From Acanthochromis polyacanthus (taxonomy: Eukaryota > Chordata > Actinopteri > Pomacentridae): 64,000 bases of DNA. The notes under the pieces are model-generated. The model worked only from the letters and a program-made list of their open reading frames with translations. It searched no databases and was not told the origin of the DNA. Positions 25,701-32,429 of this stretch are shown here, piece after piece. Where the stretch lies: assembly GCF_021347895.1 (NCBI RefSeq), contig NC_067117.1, positions 32,866,067-32,930,066 of the forward strand, read 5' to 3'. Each line of letters opens with the position of its first letter. Within the stretch, counting starts at the first letter, position 1. A program made the translations under genes and the position numbers.

Positions 25701-27689
25701 ATGGAAACAGAACAATCGTAAAAGAGAGATAACTCAGAAATGTCTGATTTGCAGCAGTTAGAATGACAGAATTTAGAAAAATTCAAAGCAGAAGTGGAAT
25801 TTCTTTGAATATTTATTTTACAAAAATGAACCTGAAGTTTTCCAAGTGTCTGCATGTATTACCAACTCTGGAATAAAATGAGTAACTCCACATACTCTAG
25901 GTAATTGACATTTTTAATGAGTTTCCATACTCCTCTGCTCTGTAGAAACACTGCCTGCAGTTCAACTAAAAACTGAATTTTTGTTGTATGACCGCTAATC
26001 ACAGCTGAGACACTCATGGCTTCAAAGTTTCATCAAGGAAAGCAGATTTTTCTTTGTTTTTTGTTTTTGCAAAATTTCTTTATTGCAAACTGTTTATTTT
26101 TTAGCAAACTTTTAAATGAGACACAGTGATGAAATATCACAATTTTAAGCTCAGATTTGTTGTCGTTTTTTTAGAAGTTTCATCTGAGGGACCGAATATC
26201 CAATTAGTCTTTTGTGTTTAGTCAGGTTCTGTTCCTTAAAAACTGATGCAGTTTTGATGATTTTTTTACTCTTTTTTTTAAAGATACAATGTCTTTCAAC
26301 CCTGTCATGAGTTTTTAAGGTCAAAGGGTGGAGCCAACATTGTCCTTCTCCCCTGTTTAGTCTCTATACCTTAATGTGTGGCACTAATCAACTCATTTTA
26401 TATATGTAAGACAGCTTTAGGATGTAACATTGTGGGAAAAAAATCCAGTTAGGTCAGGGTTTCTGCAGGACATTAAAAAGCATTAATAGTCATTAAATTG
26501 ATTTTGCGAAAATGAAGGCCTTAAATGGCATTGAATATAATTAAATATGATTTTCAGTGGCATTTGTATATCTTTCCTGACTTTCCCTTTAGAAAGGGCT
26601 GGAGGACGTAGTGGTTTTTCACAATAGTCTTACCTACGTACGTTACGTTACCAACGCTGTGGGTTATACGGTCAGTGGGCGTAACACATGAGAGAGAATG
26701 GCGTAAAGTGGGACGCTTACGGTGAAAATTTATCAGGACTGGTATGTTTGTCAGTTTAATGACCTAACGATCTGTCTGTTAAAACTTGGTGGAAAAAGGT
26801 TCGCGTCGGGATGACGGCAGTAACCGGAATAACAGGCAGTGCATGTTTTACTGCGTGAACCTCAATAAAGACGTGTTGAGTTGAAACCGCCGTACTAGTC
26901 TTGAAAACCTTCCAGAGGGGGATCACGTAGCTGCAGAAGACGGCTCCGTGAGTGTCTGGACAGCATTAAAAATTCTTTCTGCCGTTTTCAAGAAAAATAT
27001 TGTCATATTTACTTGTAGACTGCAATTTGTCAGAAATGTGCATCTGCATAAACATGCTGAAGCATTGTGATAATTGCTCTGGCCGGTTGGGTACAATTGC
27101 CAAAAATTGCATGTTTGGAAAGTGGAGGAGAACTGGGAAATGGGGAAATGCAAATTTCACCAAAAATGGCAAGAAAACATGGAATTCAGAGAATGACTGC
27201 AGCCCATGGGTGGTCAGGGGTGGCTTCAGATTCAGAAATAGTGAAATGTAGGGATAGTGTTCAAATAAAAATCATCTTTTACAAAAAAAAACAGACCGGT
27301 ATAATTTGTTGAGTTCACGGTCATGGCATTTAAATTTTCACAGTAAAGCACTGAAATGGCATTAAAAAGCCTTAAATTTGACTGTCTGATTTCTGCAGAA
27401 ACCCTGTAGTTGATGTTTTCCTCTTTCACACACATCAAAAGTCACTCGTGTCACGTTATTGTTAATATCCTGACATAAACTGTTCTTCTGTTCAGATTTC
27501 TACATTTTGCATCGCTGCTAGTCGTATCGTATCAGTGTGTTGCATTTTTTCCACCTTACTCTACCTGTAATTTTGGCTGTATAATAATGCTTTTTCACAG
27601 AATGCTTTTTCTGTTTGTCAGAGCTGGCGTTGGAGGAAATCTGCCGCTCGGAGGGCGACGACGCCGACGACATGGATACCGGCTCCTGA
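4414..27689 (+). CDS. atrip: ATR-interacting protein (ATRIP), 17 coding exons
   Basis: ATRIP is the obligate partner of ATR kinase. It binds RPA-coated single-stranded DNA and brings ATR to stalled forks and damaged DNA in the nucleus. Coding exons: 4414-4750, 5205-5287, 5577-5747, 6958-7073, 8436-8560, 8682-8780, 10125-10224, 10987-11142, 12938-13193, 13322-13375, 14824-14996, 20808-20944, 22124-22215, 22295-22369, 22464-22542, 23963-24163, 27622-27689. All borders are GT/AG and phases join, giving 2322 nt and 773 residues (human about 791). Residues 28-47 match the acidic RPA70-binding motif. Residues about 115-225 form the coiled coil that mediates dimerisation, with the recognisable block KNGEIQVLRDSL. 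Blocks such as GVLLGLLLQQPL, FIRSRPD and FHRQWLDLR match the helical ATR-binding part. The start is the first ATG after the acceptor at 4412. Paralogy is not an issue, as ATRIP is single-copy. No break was seen. Confidence 0.93.
5205..5287 (+). CDS. atrip: atrip coding exon 2
   Basis: Codes residues 113-140, the start of the coiled coil (SLLQAQHAELKRK). The acceptor is TGTTCAG and the donor AAG|GTGAGA. The exon ends in phase 0. Confidence 0.9.
5577..5747 (+). CDS. atrip: atrip coding exon 3
   Basis: Codes residues 141-197, the core of the coiled coil. LKEVEEEIFLKNGEIQVLRD aligns with the same block in human ATRIP. The acceptor is TTATCAG and the donor AAG|GTCAGG. Exactly 57 codons. Confidence 0.93.
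5930..6680 (+). repeat. Degenerate minisatellite, unit about 18-19 bp (TTAGCATTAGCCATCA-type)
   Basis: About 750 bp of atrip intron 3 consist of variants of CATTAGCCATCAGTATTAG, roughly forty degenerate units with many single-base changes. No reading frame or known element is involved. The array is flanked by ordinary intron sequence. Confidence 0.85.
6958..7073 (+). CDS. atrip: atrip coding exon 4
   Basis: Codes residues 198-236 and ends the coiled coil (VQSLQSELQFKEAEINEMKT, nearly the human sequence). The acceptor is GTGCTCAG and the donor ACAG|GTCGGT. Confidence 0.92.
7520..8190 (+). repeat. Direct duplication (7520-7720 and 8005-8190) split by a transposon end
   Basis: Two blocks share a long run of similarity: TACATTCATAGATTACTG..., then ACATTTTAGGACTTTTTG, then GTGGTCTATTATTGGATGGC. 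They lie either side of the Tc1-like remnant at 7735-7997. They may be an old local duplication or two copies of an unnamed repeat. Confidence 0.6.
7735..7997 (+). mobile_element. Tc1/mariner-type terminal remnant
   Basis: The block holds GGGGGGCAGTTACTTTTTCACA at its start. It ends GGGGGCAAATACCTTCTCACAACACTG before TA. These features resemble the ends of fish Tc1 elements whose terminal repeat reads CAGTG(G/T)TGTGAAAAAGTATTTGCCCCC. No transposase remains. Confidence 0.55.
8436..8560 (+). CDS. atrip: atrip coding exon 5
   Basis: Codes residues 236-278, a low-complexity linker rich in Ser, Pro and Thr with GFITKEMFG. The acceptor is CTCTTAG and the donor CATG|GTGAGT. The linker is variable among vertebrates; the call rests on phase and order. 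Confidence 0.85.
8682..8780 (+). CDS. atrip: atrip coding exon 6
   Basis: Codes residues 278-311, a polar linker ending AHRQHR. The acceptor lies in GTGCAGCAG, so a three-base alternative acceptor (NAGNAG) could drop one residue. The donor is AGAG|GTCAGT. Confidence 0.82.
8870..9140 (+). repeat. Degenerate TCCAAAATGAC array (first part)
   Basis: A run of spaced, imperfect units of about 20-30 bp built on TTGTCCAAAATGACTCAAAA. It continues at 9791, so the L2 tail between appears to have inserted into it. Confidence 0.7.
9147..9790 (+). mobile_element. 5'-truncated L2-type LINE tail
   Basis: The final part of a non-LTR retrotransposon. It ends GTGCTATATAAATAAAATT followed by repeated TTAC, the tail shared by fish L2/UnaL2-type LINEs and the SINEs they mobilise. 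The body codes the C-terminal region of the reverse-transcriptase polyprotein. Insertion is in the same orientation as atrip, inside intron 6. Confidence 0.8.
9166..9651 (+). pseudogene. LINE reverse-transcriptase C-terminal fragment
   Basis: An open 161-residue fragment with the typical motifs HAFVSSRLDYCNSLF, LQLVQNSAARILT, LKELHWLPVSYRVNFKILVL, ALHGQAPSYI and APRLWNDLPLSLR. This is the C-terminal region of L2-type reverse transcriptases after the polymerase domain. The catalytic YxDD region and the endonuclease are missing through 5' truncation, so it is not functional. Its frame is still open, suggesting fairly recent insertion. Confidence 0.85.
9791..10095 (+). repeat. Degenerate TCCAAAATGAC array (second part)
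   Basis: Continuation of the array seen at 8870-9140: GTCCAAGATGACAAAAACTTGTC and similar units. It stops about 30 bases before exon 7. Confidence 0.7.
10125..10224 (+). CDS. atrip: atrip coding exon 7
   Basis: Codes residues 311-344. GGVLLGLLLQQPLSPSSLGL corresponds to the human block around ILINLLLKQPL and opens the helical C-terminal region. The acceptor is CCTCCAG and the donor CCAG|GTAAAC. Confidence 0.92.
10340..10850 (+). repeat. Partial copy of the TTAA/CCCTCTGAAC repeat family
   Basis: The 3' part of the family: AATGAAGTGATTTTTATGAAAT, then GGACTGTTGGAAAGTTAAAAATCTG, then TTTTTACAGTTTCCGGCTCTGGTAAATGG. The left end is missing. It is intronic in atrip. Confidence 0.65.
10987..11142 (+). 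CDS. atrip: atrip coding exon 8
   Basis: Codes residues 344-396. VQSLAVTGLNMLSQN matches the human AQNLAFTGLNLV block. The acceptor is TGTGCAG and the donor ACAG|GTAAAA. Confidence 0.92.
11270..12375 (+). repeat. Two joined copies of the TTAA/CCCTCTGAAC repeat family
   Basis: The first copy starts TTTTTCCTCACTGTGGGCTC and carries the family blocks (GAAACAGAACAGC, CACTGCCTGCAGTTCAG). A second 3' part begins near 11940 and ends GGTTCAGGGAGTTAAA at 12355-12370, the family right end. Between them is poly(T)-rich sequence. Confidence 0.7.
12938..13193 (+). CDS. atrip: atrip coding exon 9
   Basis: Codes residues 396-481. A leucine-rich helix (VLLLPLLDLHLSRL) is followed by a Ser/Gly/Pro linker and a second helix (AALRLLYLLLAHSDE). 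The acceptor is GGTCCAG and the donor GAG|GTGAGG. Confidence 0.9.
13322..13375 (+). CDS. atrip: atrip coding exon 10
   Basis: A micro-exon of 18 codons, residues 482-499 (VVEAVLSKENQNRVTDDE). The acceptor is TCTTCAG and the donor GAG|GTACAG. It is symmetrical (phase 0 on both sides), so it could be skipped without breaking the frame. Confidence 0.85.
13425..14725 (+). repeat. Family copy with internal TCCAAAATGAC array
   Basis: It starts CTTCACTGTGGTTCATTTTTC and holds the usual blocks to about 13690. About 590 bp of TCCAAAATGAC-type units follow (13730-14270), then the family 3' part ending TTAGAGGGTTAA near 14727. It shows that the array is an internal component of longer family members. 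Confidence 0.7.
14824..14996 (+). CDS. atrip: atrip coding exon 11
   Basis: Codes residues 500-557. Helical stretch ALLQSLLRLCDVGFG followed by IGAMKTLCVLMERT. The acceptor is GGTTTTAG and the donor ACAG|GTACAC. It precedes the largest intron (5.8 kb), which holds two Tc1-type elements. Confidence 0.88.
14997..15840. other. Intron 11, first part: nothing recognised
   Basis: Unique-looking intron sequence, AT-rich, with no recognised repeat or exon. Confidence 0.4.
15850..17608 (-). mobile_element. Tc1-type transposon, minus orientation, 3' end not found
   Basis: The minus-strand 5' end at 17608 reads CACTACCGTTCAAAAGTTTG, a terminal repeat of fish Tc1 elements. About 0.7 kb of leader then precedes a broken transposase. 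The opposite terminal repeat is not recognisable near 15.8 kb, so that end is truncated or decayed. It lies antisense in atrip intron 11. Confidence 0.75.
15880..16875 (-). pseudogene. Tc1 transposase pseudogene
   Basis: The N-terminal helix-turn-helix part is open (MSRKKQLTMEERQTIMKLKN and RKRSGRPKATT, a GRPK AT-hook-like motif). It runs to WKNVL, then an in-frame TAA stands where Trp is normal, then TDESKF with the first catalytic Asp. Further on, with shifts, come WGCFAGSRVGDLYRLRGTLN, QQDNDPK (second Asp) and SPDLNPMELVYDELDRR (Glu). All three DDE residues remain, but at least two stops and frame changes disable it. Confidence 0.8.
17609..19018. other. Intron 11, middle: nothing recognised
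   Basis: AT-rich DNA with poly(T) runs near 17770 and 17990. No exon or repeat was recognised. Confidence 0.4.
19021..20590 (+). mobile_element. Full-length Tc1-type transposon with TA duplication
   Basis: Both ends are intact. The left reads CACTGCTCAAAAAAATTAAA and the right, reversed, CACTGCTCAAAAAAATTAAA, and TA flanks both sides (19019-19020, 20591-20592). The length of 1570 bp is normal for Tc1. It sits in atrip intron 11 in the sense orientation, 217 bp before exon 12. Confidence 0.9.
19318..20419 (+). pseudogene. Tc1 transposase pseudogene with two lost catalytic residues
   Basis: The reading begins MRRYLDPTEVAEAA then a TAA and a frame change; FAVSPSTVSRAWRRFQET is the helix-turn-helix region. 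TAG follows LQNDL and TGA replaces Trp after GGGSVMV. The first catalytic Asp is kept (FTDESRFTLST). The second site reads VHNNAWPHV instead of the usual VHDNARPHV, and the third reads NPIQCLW instead of NPIEHLW. So Asp became Asn and Glu became Gln. The protein is dead several times over although the element ends are perfect. Confidence 0.9.
20808..20944 (+). CDS. atrip: atrip coding exon 12
   Basis: Codes residues 557-603. VLQVIYTSVSADSRLQTVSE and MCDHQTLAEQLCSQH match the human block ending DHDQLAPQLCSH. The acceptor is CCCTCAG and the donor CACG|GTGAGA. Confidence 0.92.
21000..21970 (+). repeat. 78-bp minisatellite in atrip intron 12
   Basis: About twelve imperfect tandem copies of a 78-bp unit containing AGGAATTAGCTAAGTTTATC, CCATCATAATAAAGTCTTAG and ACTTAAGCTAGTAACC. 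The array fills most of intron 12. A further set of the same unit lies in intron 15. Confidence 0.88.
22124..22215 (+). CDS. atrip: atrip coding exon 13
   Basis: Codes residues 603-633. CVFLKLFQFIRSRPDN aligns with human LLLLLYMYITSRPDR. The acceptor is TCTTCAG and the donor AAG|GTAACT. Confidence 0.92.
22295..22369 (+). CDS. atrip: atrip coding exon 14
   Basis: Codes residues 634-658 (VVRLLSRLLTQGAQSL), matching the human VVWLLAKLGVQS block. Symmetrical 25-codon exon. The acceptor is GTCTCAG and the donor GAG|GTAAAA. Confidence 0.9.
22464..22542 (+). CDS. atrip: atrip coding exon 15
   Basis: Codes residues 659-685. VVIAFHRQWLDLRGSQ matches human LTVMLHRQWLTVRRAG. The acceptor is TCTACAG and the donor ACAG|GTCAGT. 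Confidence 0.92.
22600..23445 (+). repeat. Copy of the TTAA/CCCTCTGAAC repeat family (intron 15)
   Basis: It holds CCACTGCAGTATAAAGTCCTG, GGAAACAGAGCAACCATGAC, the poly(A)-rich middle and the TTAAGTTTTCCAATAGAAATG block. Terminal repeats are not clear. It is followed directly by the second 78-bp array. Confidence 0.7.
23455..23720 (+). repeat. Second 78-bp minisatellite array (intron 15)
   Basis: About three and a half units of the same 78-bp repeat as at 21000-21970 (TAGCAGGAATTAGCTAAGTT, GGTGCTACTCAAGCTAGTAA), 1.5 kb away and separated by three exons. Confidence 0.85.
23963..24163 (+). CDS. atrip: atrip coding exon 16
   Basis: Codes residues 685-752. LLRECLLLLHWLLLHHGSF and MYDQVIPAVRDTLRKIPGL match the human C-terminal region (human FDQVMPGVSMLIRGLPDV), the part that contacts ATR. 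The acceptor is CCTCCAG and the donor GAAG|GTACAA. Confidence 0.93.
24197..24835. mobile_element. TIR element CAGGGTTCTC, interrupted by an LTR
   Basis: The left end CAGGGTTCTCACCAG and the right end reversed CAGGGTTCTCGCCAG form terminal repeats. ATGTA flanks both sides (24192-24196 and 24836-24840). Termini starting CAGGG are common in hAT elements, but those duplicate 8 bp, so the superfamily is not settled. There is no transposase. It lies in the last atrip intron, 33 bases after exon 16. Confidence 0.65.
24398..24707 (-). mobile_element. Solo LTR nested in the CAGGGTTCTC element
   Basis: A 310-bp block bounded by TGTTAACCC and CATAACA, the TG...CA rule for LTRs. ACAG stands before it and after it (4-bp duplication). 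Read on the minus strand it holds AATAAAGG (near 24515), a poly(A) signal in the right place. No internal retroelement sequence is present. The host element continues on both sides. Confidence 0.65.
25650..26325 (+). repeat. Copy of the TTAA/CCCTCTGAAC repeat family (last atrip intron)
   Basis: Starts CTTCACGGTGGTTCATTTTTC and carries GTATAAAGTTCTGAACGTC, GGAAACAGAACAATCG, CACTGCCTGCAGTTCAAC and CATCAAGGAAAGCAGA. The right end is degraded. Confidence 0.7.
26455..27406. mobile_element. hAT-like element with CAGGGTTTCTGCAG termini
   Basis: The left end CAGGGTTTCTGCAGGACATT and the right end reversed CAGGGTTTCTGCAGAAATCA share 14 terminal bases. Internal GGCATTAAAAAGCCTTAAATTTG-type runs are repeated at both ends. 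CAGGG termini suggest hAT. Flanking AGTTAGGT and TAGTTGAT are only loosely alike, so the 8-bp duplication is not proven. No intact transposase. Confidence 0.65.
27622..27689 (+). CDS. atrip: atrip coding exon 17 with stop
   Basis: Codes residues 752-773 and the TGA stop. ELALEEICRSEGDDADDMDT matches the human acidic tail (ALDDLCAAETDVED). The acceptor is TTTGTCAG. The last intron (3.5 kb) holds two hAT-like elements and a nested LTR. Confidence 0.93.
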
Positions 27690-27871
27690 TTGGCCGACTC
27701 CACAGGTGCCCCATGCCATGAGTCAAAGGACTTTTATTGAGCAGTGAGACGTTTGAGATAAAGATAGAAAAAAGTCTGTTTTGTCTTTAAAGCAGACGTT
27801 GGAGAGATGTGAAGCTTCAGAGGTTTGTGATGGACAGAGTCTCAGGATTTATTCTGTCTGATGGGTTCAAG

Positions 27872-27877
27872 AATAAA
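27872..27877 (+). terminator. atrip: atrip poly(A) signal
   Basis: AATAAA lies 183 bases after the stop codon, followed by GT/T-rich sequence (GCTGCTGTTCTTCCTGTTCTG). It is the first such hexamer downstream of the stop. Confidence 0.75.
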
Positions 27878-27899
27878 ACATGAAGGTTAGAAAAGCTGC

Positions 27900-29040
27900 T
27901 GTTCTTCCTGTTCTGCCTGTCTGGACTCTATTAGCGGTTAAGGCTGCTGCTGCTGTTCTCTGTGGTTTGGCTTTTCATTTTTATCGAGGAAAAATTGGCA
28001 GCAAGTGCAGAGGATCGTCCTGCAGTTATTAGTATGTACCACCAGCAGTACTTTACTTTTACACGACATTTCATCAGATGTGGCAGCCTATAGAGGACTG
28101 ACAGTTTTCAGTTTTTCTGTGACAGCTCAGGAAATATAAATCCAATAGACTATCAGTGCTTTTTCACATTTAAATACGGAAGAAAAGGAGGCTTCCCTTT
28201 TAATCTTCAAACGCCCACACAAGTATACGAAAATAAAGATGCAAATAGCATTTTAATTAAAAAATTTCATTTATTGTAAACATTTTTATGTTGAAAATTA
28301 AAGTGCTATTGTGAAATTACCTTTCCCTTAACATTTAAATGCAGAAGACTGGGGATTGTTGCATTTAAATATTGTCATTTTAAGATCTCTGTAGATTTTC
28401 CATGCAAGTAAATTACACAGAAATTATACAAATTAGACTGTAGCACCTTTTACTCAGATGGTAACGGATTTATAGCTTTCTCTTCAAATTCTTTTTTTAA
28501 ATATTTTTTTTCTGGCCACAAAACAGCAGAAATGTGTTCCTTAAAGGGAACTCTGTGGGAGACTTTATTAAAATGACAACACAAATTCCTAAATTCTAAT
28601 ATTTCACGATAGGGCTAAAATTTTACACATATATGGGCGATATTGAAGTAAAAATGGAAGACTTATGATCTAATTTTCAGTTTTATTTTTGCATTTTATT
28701 AAACATTTAAAAGCTAAAAACTGGGGGTTTGTTGGATTTATATTTTGTTGATTCCGGAACAGGTTTGGTCTTTGAAAAACCACAAGTTCTGTTTCCATTT
28801 TAATCTTCAGATAGTTAGAAAGACTGGGGGCGTGTTGGATTTGAATTTTCTCCACTGGAGAACAGGTCAAATAGTTGAAAATACCATGAAATGTGCCACT
28901 TTCCACTTAGATTTTATTAGAGTTAGGGAACACCTATGCAGGTGTGTGAAAATAAAGATGCAAATTGGATTGTAGCCCTTCAGTTTTTATTTAATGAAAA
29001 AATTTAGCCTTGTAGTGAAATTAGGTTTTATTTTGGATTT
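27900..29040. repeat. Intergenic stretch with diverged local repeats
   Basis: Between the atrip poly(A) site and the next element, three loose copies occur of a block with ACTGGGGGTTTGTTGGATTT followed by a TCTTTTAATCTTCA-type segment (about 28200, 28340, 28715 and 28825). No gene was seen. Confidence 0.45.
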
Positions 29041-29047
29041 GGTAGTT

Positions 29048-29300
29048 GCTAGAGGTACAGACCCGTACTTTCCATTTGCCAATCAGATACGCGAGATCTG
29101 GTCACGTGACTCCCGGTAGACGCTGGAGGTACGGACCCGTAGCATCGGTACTACAGGTACGGACCCTAAACCTGACCCTAACACTAACCCTAACCTTAAC
29201 CTTTGCTTACCTTTCAACAGTTTGCAGTGGTTAGCAGCTTCTTGACTCGCGTACGGGTCCGTATCTGTCTGGCAAATGGAAAGTGCCGTATCCGTAGCCC
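29048..29300. mobile_element. Small palindromic MITE-like element with telomere-like core
   Basis: The left side ACTTTCCATTTGCCA pairs with the right side TGGCAAATGGAAAGT, in longer imperfect inverted repeats that include GGTACGGACCCGTA-type sequence. The centre holds CCCTAA-like repeats (CTAACACTAACCCTAACC). No coding sequence. Confidence 0.55.
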
Positions 29301-29627
29301 ACAGGCTAATTTAGAAAATGCTCTTTAAAGTGTAAAAGTGAACACAGCGTAGGAATAAAAACCAGTTTGGAACCAGAACAGTTCTGAATACTAGAAAGAA
29401 TCCTATTGGCTGGTTCCAGGTCTGCTGGGAGGTGATTGGTCGGTCATCGAGGACATAATTATAGTCCGGTTATCTCAAGATCATCACTTAATTATTTCTT
29501 AATATGAGTCAACAAACGGTGCTCATCCTTTATCCTCGGATTAAATGACTGTTCCACCAACAGAACAGCATGAGGATAATAAGCTGCTGTTATTTCTGGA
29601 TGCTGACGGATCCGTCATGCTGCCGTC

Positions 29628-30260
29628 ACATTTTTCTTCACTGTGAGGCTCATTTTTCACTGCAATATAAAGTCCTGCCCCTCTACGGAAACAGAATAGA
29701 CGGAGAGAGAACTAAAGAATGACTTCAGTGCAGAAAGAAACAGTTAAAATGACAGAAATCAGGAAACAAAAGTTGATTTTTGTTGCATATTTATTTTACA
29801 AAAATGCAGAAAACCCAGAATAAACATGTTCAACTTTTTTTTTTTTTTGCAAGTGCCCACATGTGTTAACAATACTGGAAAATACTGCAAACTAGAATAT
29901 CTATGTCCAAACATTTTACTACTTACATTTTACAGTTTTCAAACTTGTCTCCTCTCTGCTTTGTGTAAACACTGCCTGCAGTTCAGCCAAAAACTCCCTG
30001 AATTTTTTGTCACGTGACTGTTGGTCTCAGCTGAGTCCTTCATGGCTTCCTGGTTACACCAATAAACTCGGAGTTTTTTGTTTTTTACAGAATCTTTTAG
30101 AACAAGCTGTTTATTTTTGGTAGCTTTTTTTAAAATGAGACATTAAGAATAAAGCGATTTTGGGGAAATATCACAGCAAAGCTCAGTAGGAAACTTCAAA
30201 ATGATTCTCTGATGTAATTCTGGTTATTTTGCAGAGATGAAACGCCTTCAAAAGCTGCTG
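29628..30260 (+). repeat. Copy of the TTAA/CCCTCTGAAC repeat family (intergenic)
   Basis: Starts TTTTTCTTCACTGTGAGGCTC and has CAATATAAAGTCCTGCCCC, GGAAACAGAATAGACG, ACACTGCCTGCAGTTCAGCC and the CACCAATAAACTCGGAG block. The right terminal repeat is not found. Confidence 0.72.
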
Positions 30261-31196
30261 ATGGATTAAGTATCATATAAAAATATCAAGGGACCATTGG
30301 TTAATATCAAAATTTAAATAGATTTCCATCAAAACTAGACAAAAATAATTGTGATACTTGTTTTTTATTTTACATTAACTGCTTTTGAGCACCACAAAAT
30401 CTGAATTTAGAGCAAATTATCACAAAGAAAAAGCTTTTATCCTGAGATAGCTGGTGTGAAATTTACAAGATTATGAGAACTTGCGCTGCGTTCACTGTCT
30501 CTGCTCAGTAGGTTTAGTGTCATTTCTCTGGTTCTTTCTGTCTTCCAGAATATATGCGTGTTGCTGGTGGCGTCTTATAATGACGGGAAGAACCAGAAGT
30601 GTAAACATGGAGAGAGAAAAAACTATAAAATACACATTTTTAATTAGATGGTGTCTTCAACAACTCATGTCTTCTTCATCACAGCAGAACACACTAAAGT
30701 ACTTTTATTTGCCCTCAATAGAACAATAAATTGTAGCATAAATCTGTGTAAACGTGCAGCAGAGCAGTAGTCAGATTTCTTTTCTTTGGAAGCTTGTTTT
30801 AACTGGAAGAAAGTGATGTCGTTTTTTAGAGTTTTGCGAGCCACGAAAGACTAAGAAATCTACCCGAATGAATCAGATTTCTCTCGTTCCAGTTCCAAGA
30901 AATGTGCGTACTGCAGACATTAACTGCTGGGCTTTAAATGGGCACACGTTCCTTTAACCTGATTGGCACAGATTGGGATATTTTTAGCTTCGTGAGTTGT
31001 CGAGGTGCACCTGAACGCACCGTCAGTTCTGTTTTTTGTGGAGGAGAAGCAGCAGGTTTGAGACCTTGTTGAGATACAGAAGGATGAAGGCACCTGAGGG
31101 TCAAGTAATCCAGGATCAGACTGTCCGTTGTGTTTCTGTGCTTTTCTGTGTCGATATTTGTGGGGACCGACGAGGTTTTTTATTGTGGGGAGTCGC
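30261..31196. other. Intergenic stretch, nothing recognised
   Basis: No convincing exon, RNA gene or repeat. Short frames only. Confidence 0.4.
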
Positions 31197-31201
31197 TTTA
31201 A

Positions 31202-31859
31202 CCCTCTGAACTCCACATTTCTTCGCTACTGTTCCATTTTTCTTCACTGTTTTACTCATTTTTCACTCCAGTCTAAAGTCCTGCAGCTTTGTGGAAACAG
31301 AACAACCAGGAACAGTCAGAAATGTGTGGTGTGCAGTTTGATGCAGAATGCCATAAATCGCATGAAAGGAAAGTTGAATTTCTTTGATAATCAGTTCTAC
31401 ACAGGTGTTTTTGGTCTGTTGGTCACACCTGAGTCAGTGAGGGTTTCATGGTTGCACCAAGGAGCTCCGAATTTAATGTTTTTGACAGAAAGTGGTTAAT
31501 GCAAACTGTTAGTTCTAAGTTTTAAATGCTCAGGTTTGGTTCAGTTTTCCGATGGAACCAGACGTCACAGAGGACTATCATAAGGATTAAAAAAGCTGGA
31601 ATTTACTATAGCTAATGTTTTATTCTAAAAGAATAAGAAGCTCAAAATTGAGTGTTTTTTACAGAAACTGATTAATGCAAAGGGTTTGTTAATCTATTTA
31701 ATACGACATGTAACAGAAATATCACAGATGGTTTAGTTCGAGGACCGTCGGAAAGCTGACAATCTGGTGATTCTTTCCGTTTTTACAGTTTCCAGCTCTG
31801 ATAAATGATGTCATTTACATTACTTTCAAACCTGTGGTGAAGTTCTGGGGTTCAGAGGG
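31202..31859 (+). mobile_element. Complete member of the TTAA/CCCTCTGAAC repeat family (658 bp)
   Basis: The only copy with both ends clear. The left end is CCCTCTGAACTCCACA. The right end reversed is CCCTCTGAACCCCAGA. TTAA stands directly before (31198-31201) and after (31860-31863). TTAA targets and CCC...GGG ends are the hallmark of piggyBac-type transposition, so I infer a non-autonomous piggyBac-like MITE. There is no transposase. It ends 82 bases beyond the trib3 stop codon, in its downstream region. Confidence 0.75.
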
Positions 31860-31944
31860 TTAAAGGTCTGGTTCAGGGTTCAAACTTCCCGTTAAAGTCT
31901 GAATCCGGTTTTGGTTTCAAGATTCGTTACAGTACATGTGAGTG

Positions 31945-31950
31945 TTTATT
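31945..31950 (-). terminator. trib3: AATAAA overlapping the trib3 stop codon
   Basis: The last bases read GGA GAA TAA ACA on the minus strand, so AATAAA includes the stop codon itself. If used, the 3' untranslated region would be only some 15-25 bases. Another AATAAA on the minus strand lies inside the MITE near 31619. Confidence 0.4.
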
Positions 31951-32429
31951 CTCCGCTCCACGTCGGCACCACCTGGTCGTCCTCGTCCTCCTGTTTCTGC
32001 TGCAGCGTCGGGTTCGGCTGCATCTTGTGCACGCTGTGATGTGGCGCGCCAGGATTGGCTAACCACGGGTGCATGAGCAGCTCGGACGCCTTCAGTCTCT
32101 CACTGGCCGACTTCCTCAACATGCAGCCAATCAGGCACTTGGCCTGTGGCGACAGCCAATCAGGGAGGCTGAAGGCCCCGCGGCGGATCTTGGCGAACAG
32201 CGCGGCGGGCTGTGTGTCCTGGAAGGGGTAGCGACCCACCAGCATGGTGTACAGAGACACGCCCAGGCTCCACACGTCCGCCGCCCGGCCCGAGTAAGAC
32301 CCGCCGCCATTGGTCAGCAGCTCCGGGCCGACGTAGGCGGGGCAACCGTGTCTGTCCGTCAGAGAGTCGTCGTCGTGGTTACCGTGTAGGAGGACGCAGT
32401 CGTCGAGGCCAAGCAGAGCGAGACGAGTC
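31946..32429 (-). CDS. trib3: trib3 coding exon 3 with stop
   Basis: Codes residues 191-351. [14 protein letters not shown] replaces the APE region, followed by [31 protein letters not shown] and LLMHPWLA, then the acidic tail with the COP1-type motif. The acceptor is CTTCTTCAG. The stop TAA is at 31948-31946. Confidence 0.92.

Noticed and set aside
26980..27270. Overlapping short frames inside the hAT-like element that might be a transposase zinc finger
   Set aside because: The resemblance is too weak and the expected Cys/His pattern could not be confirmed by eye.
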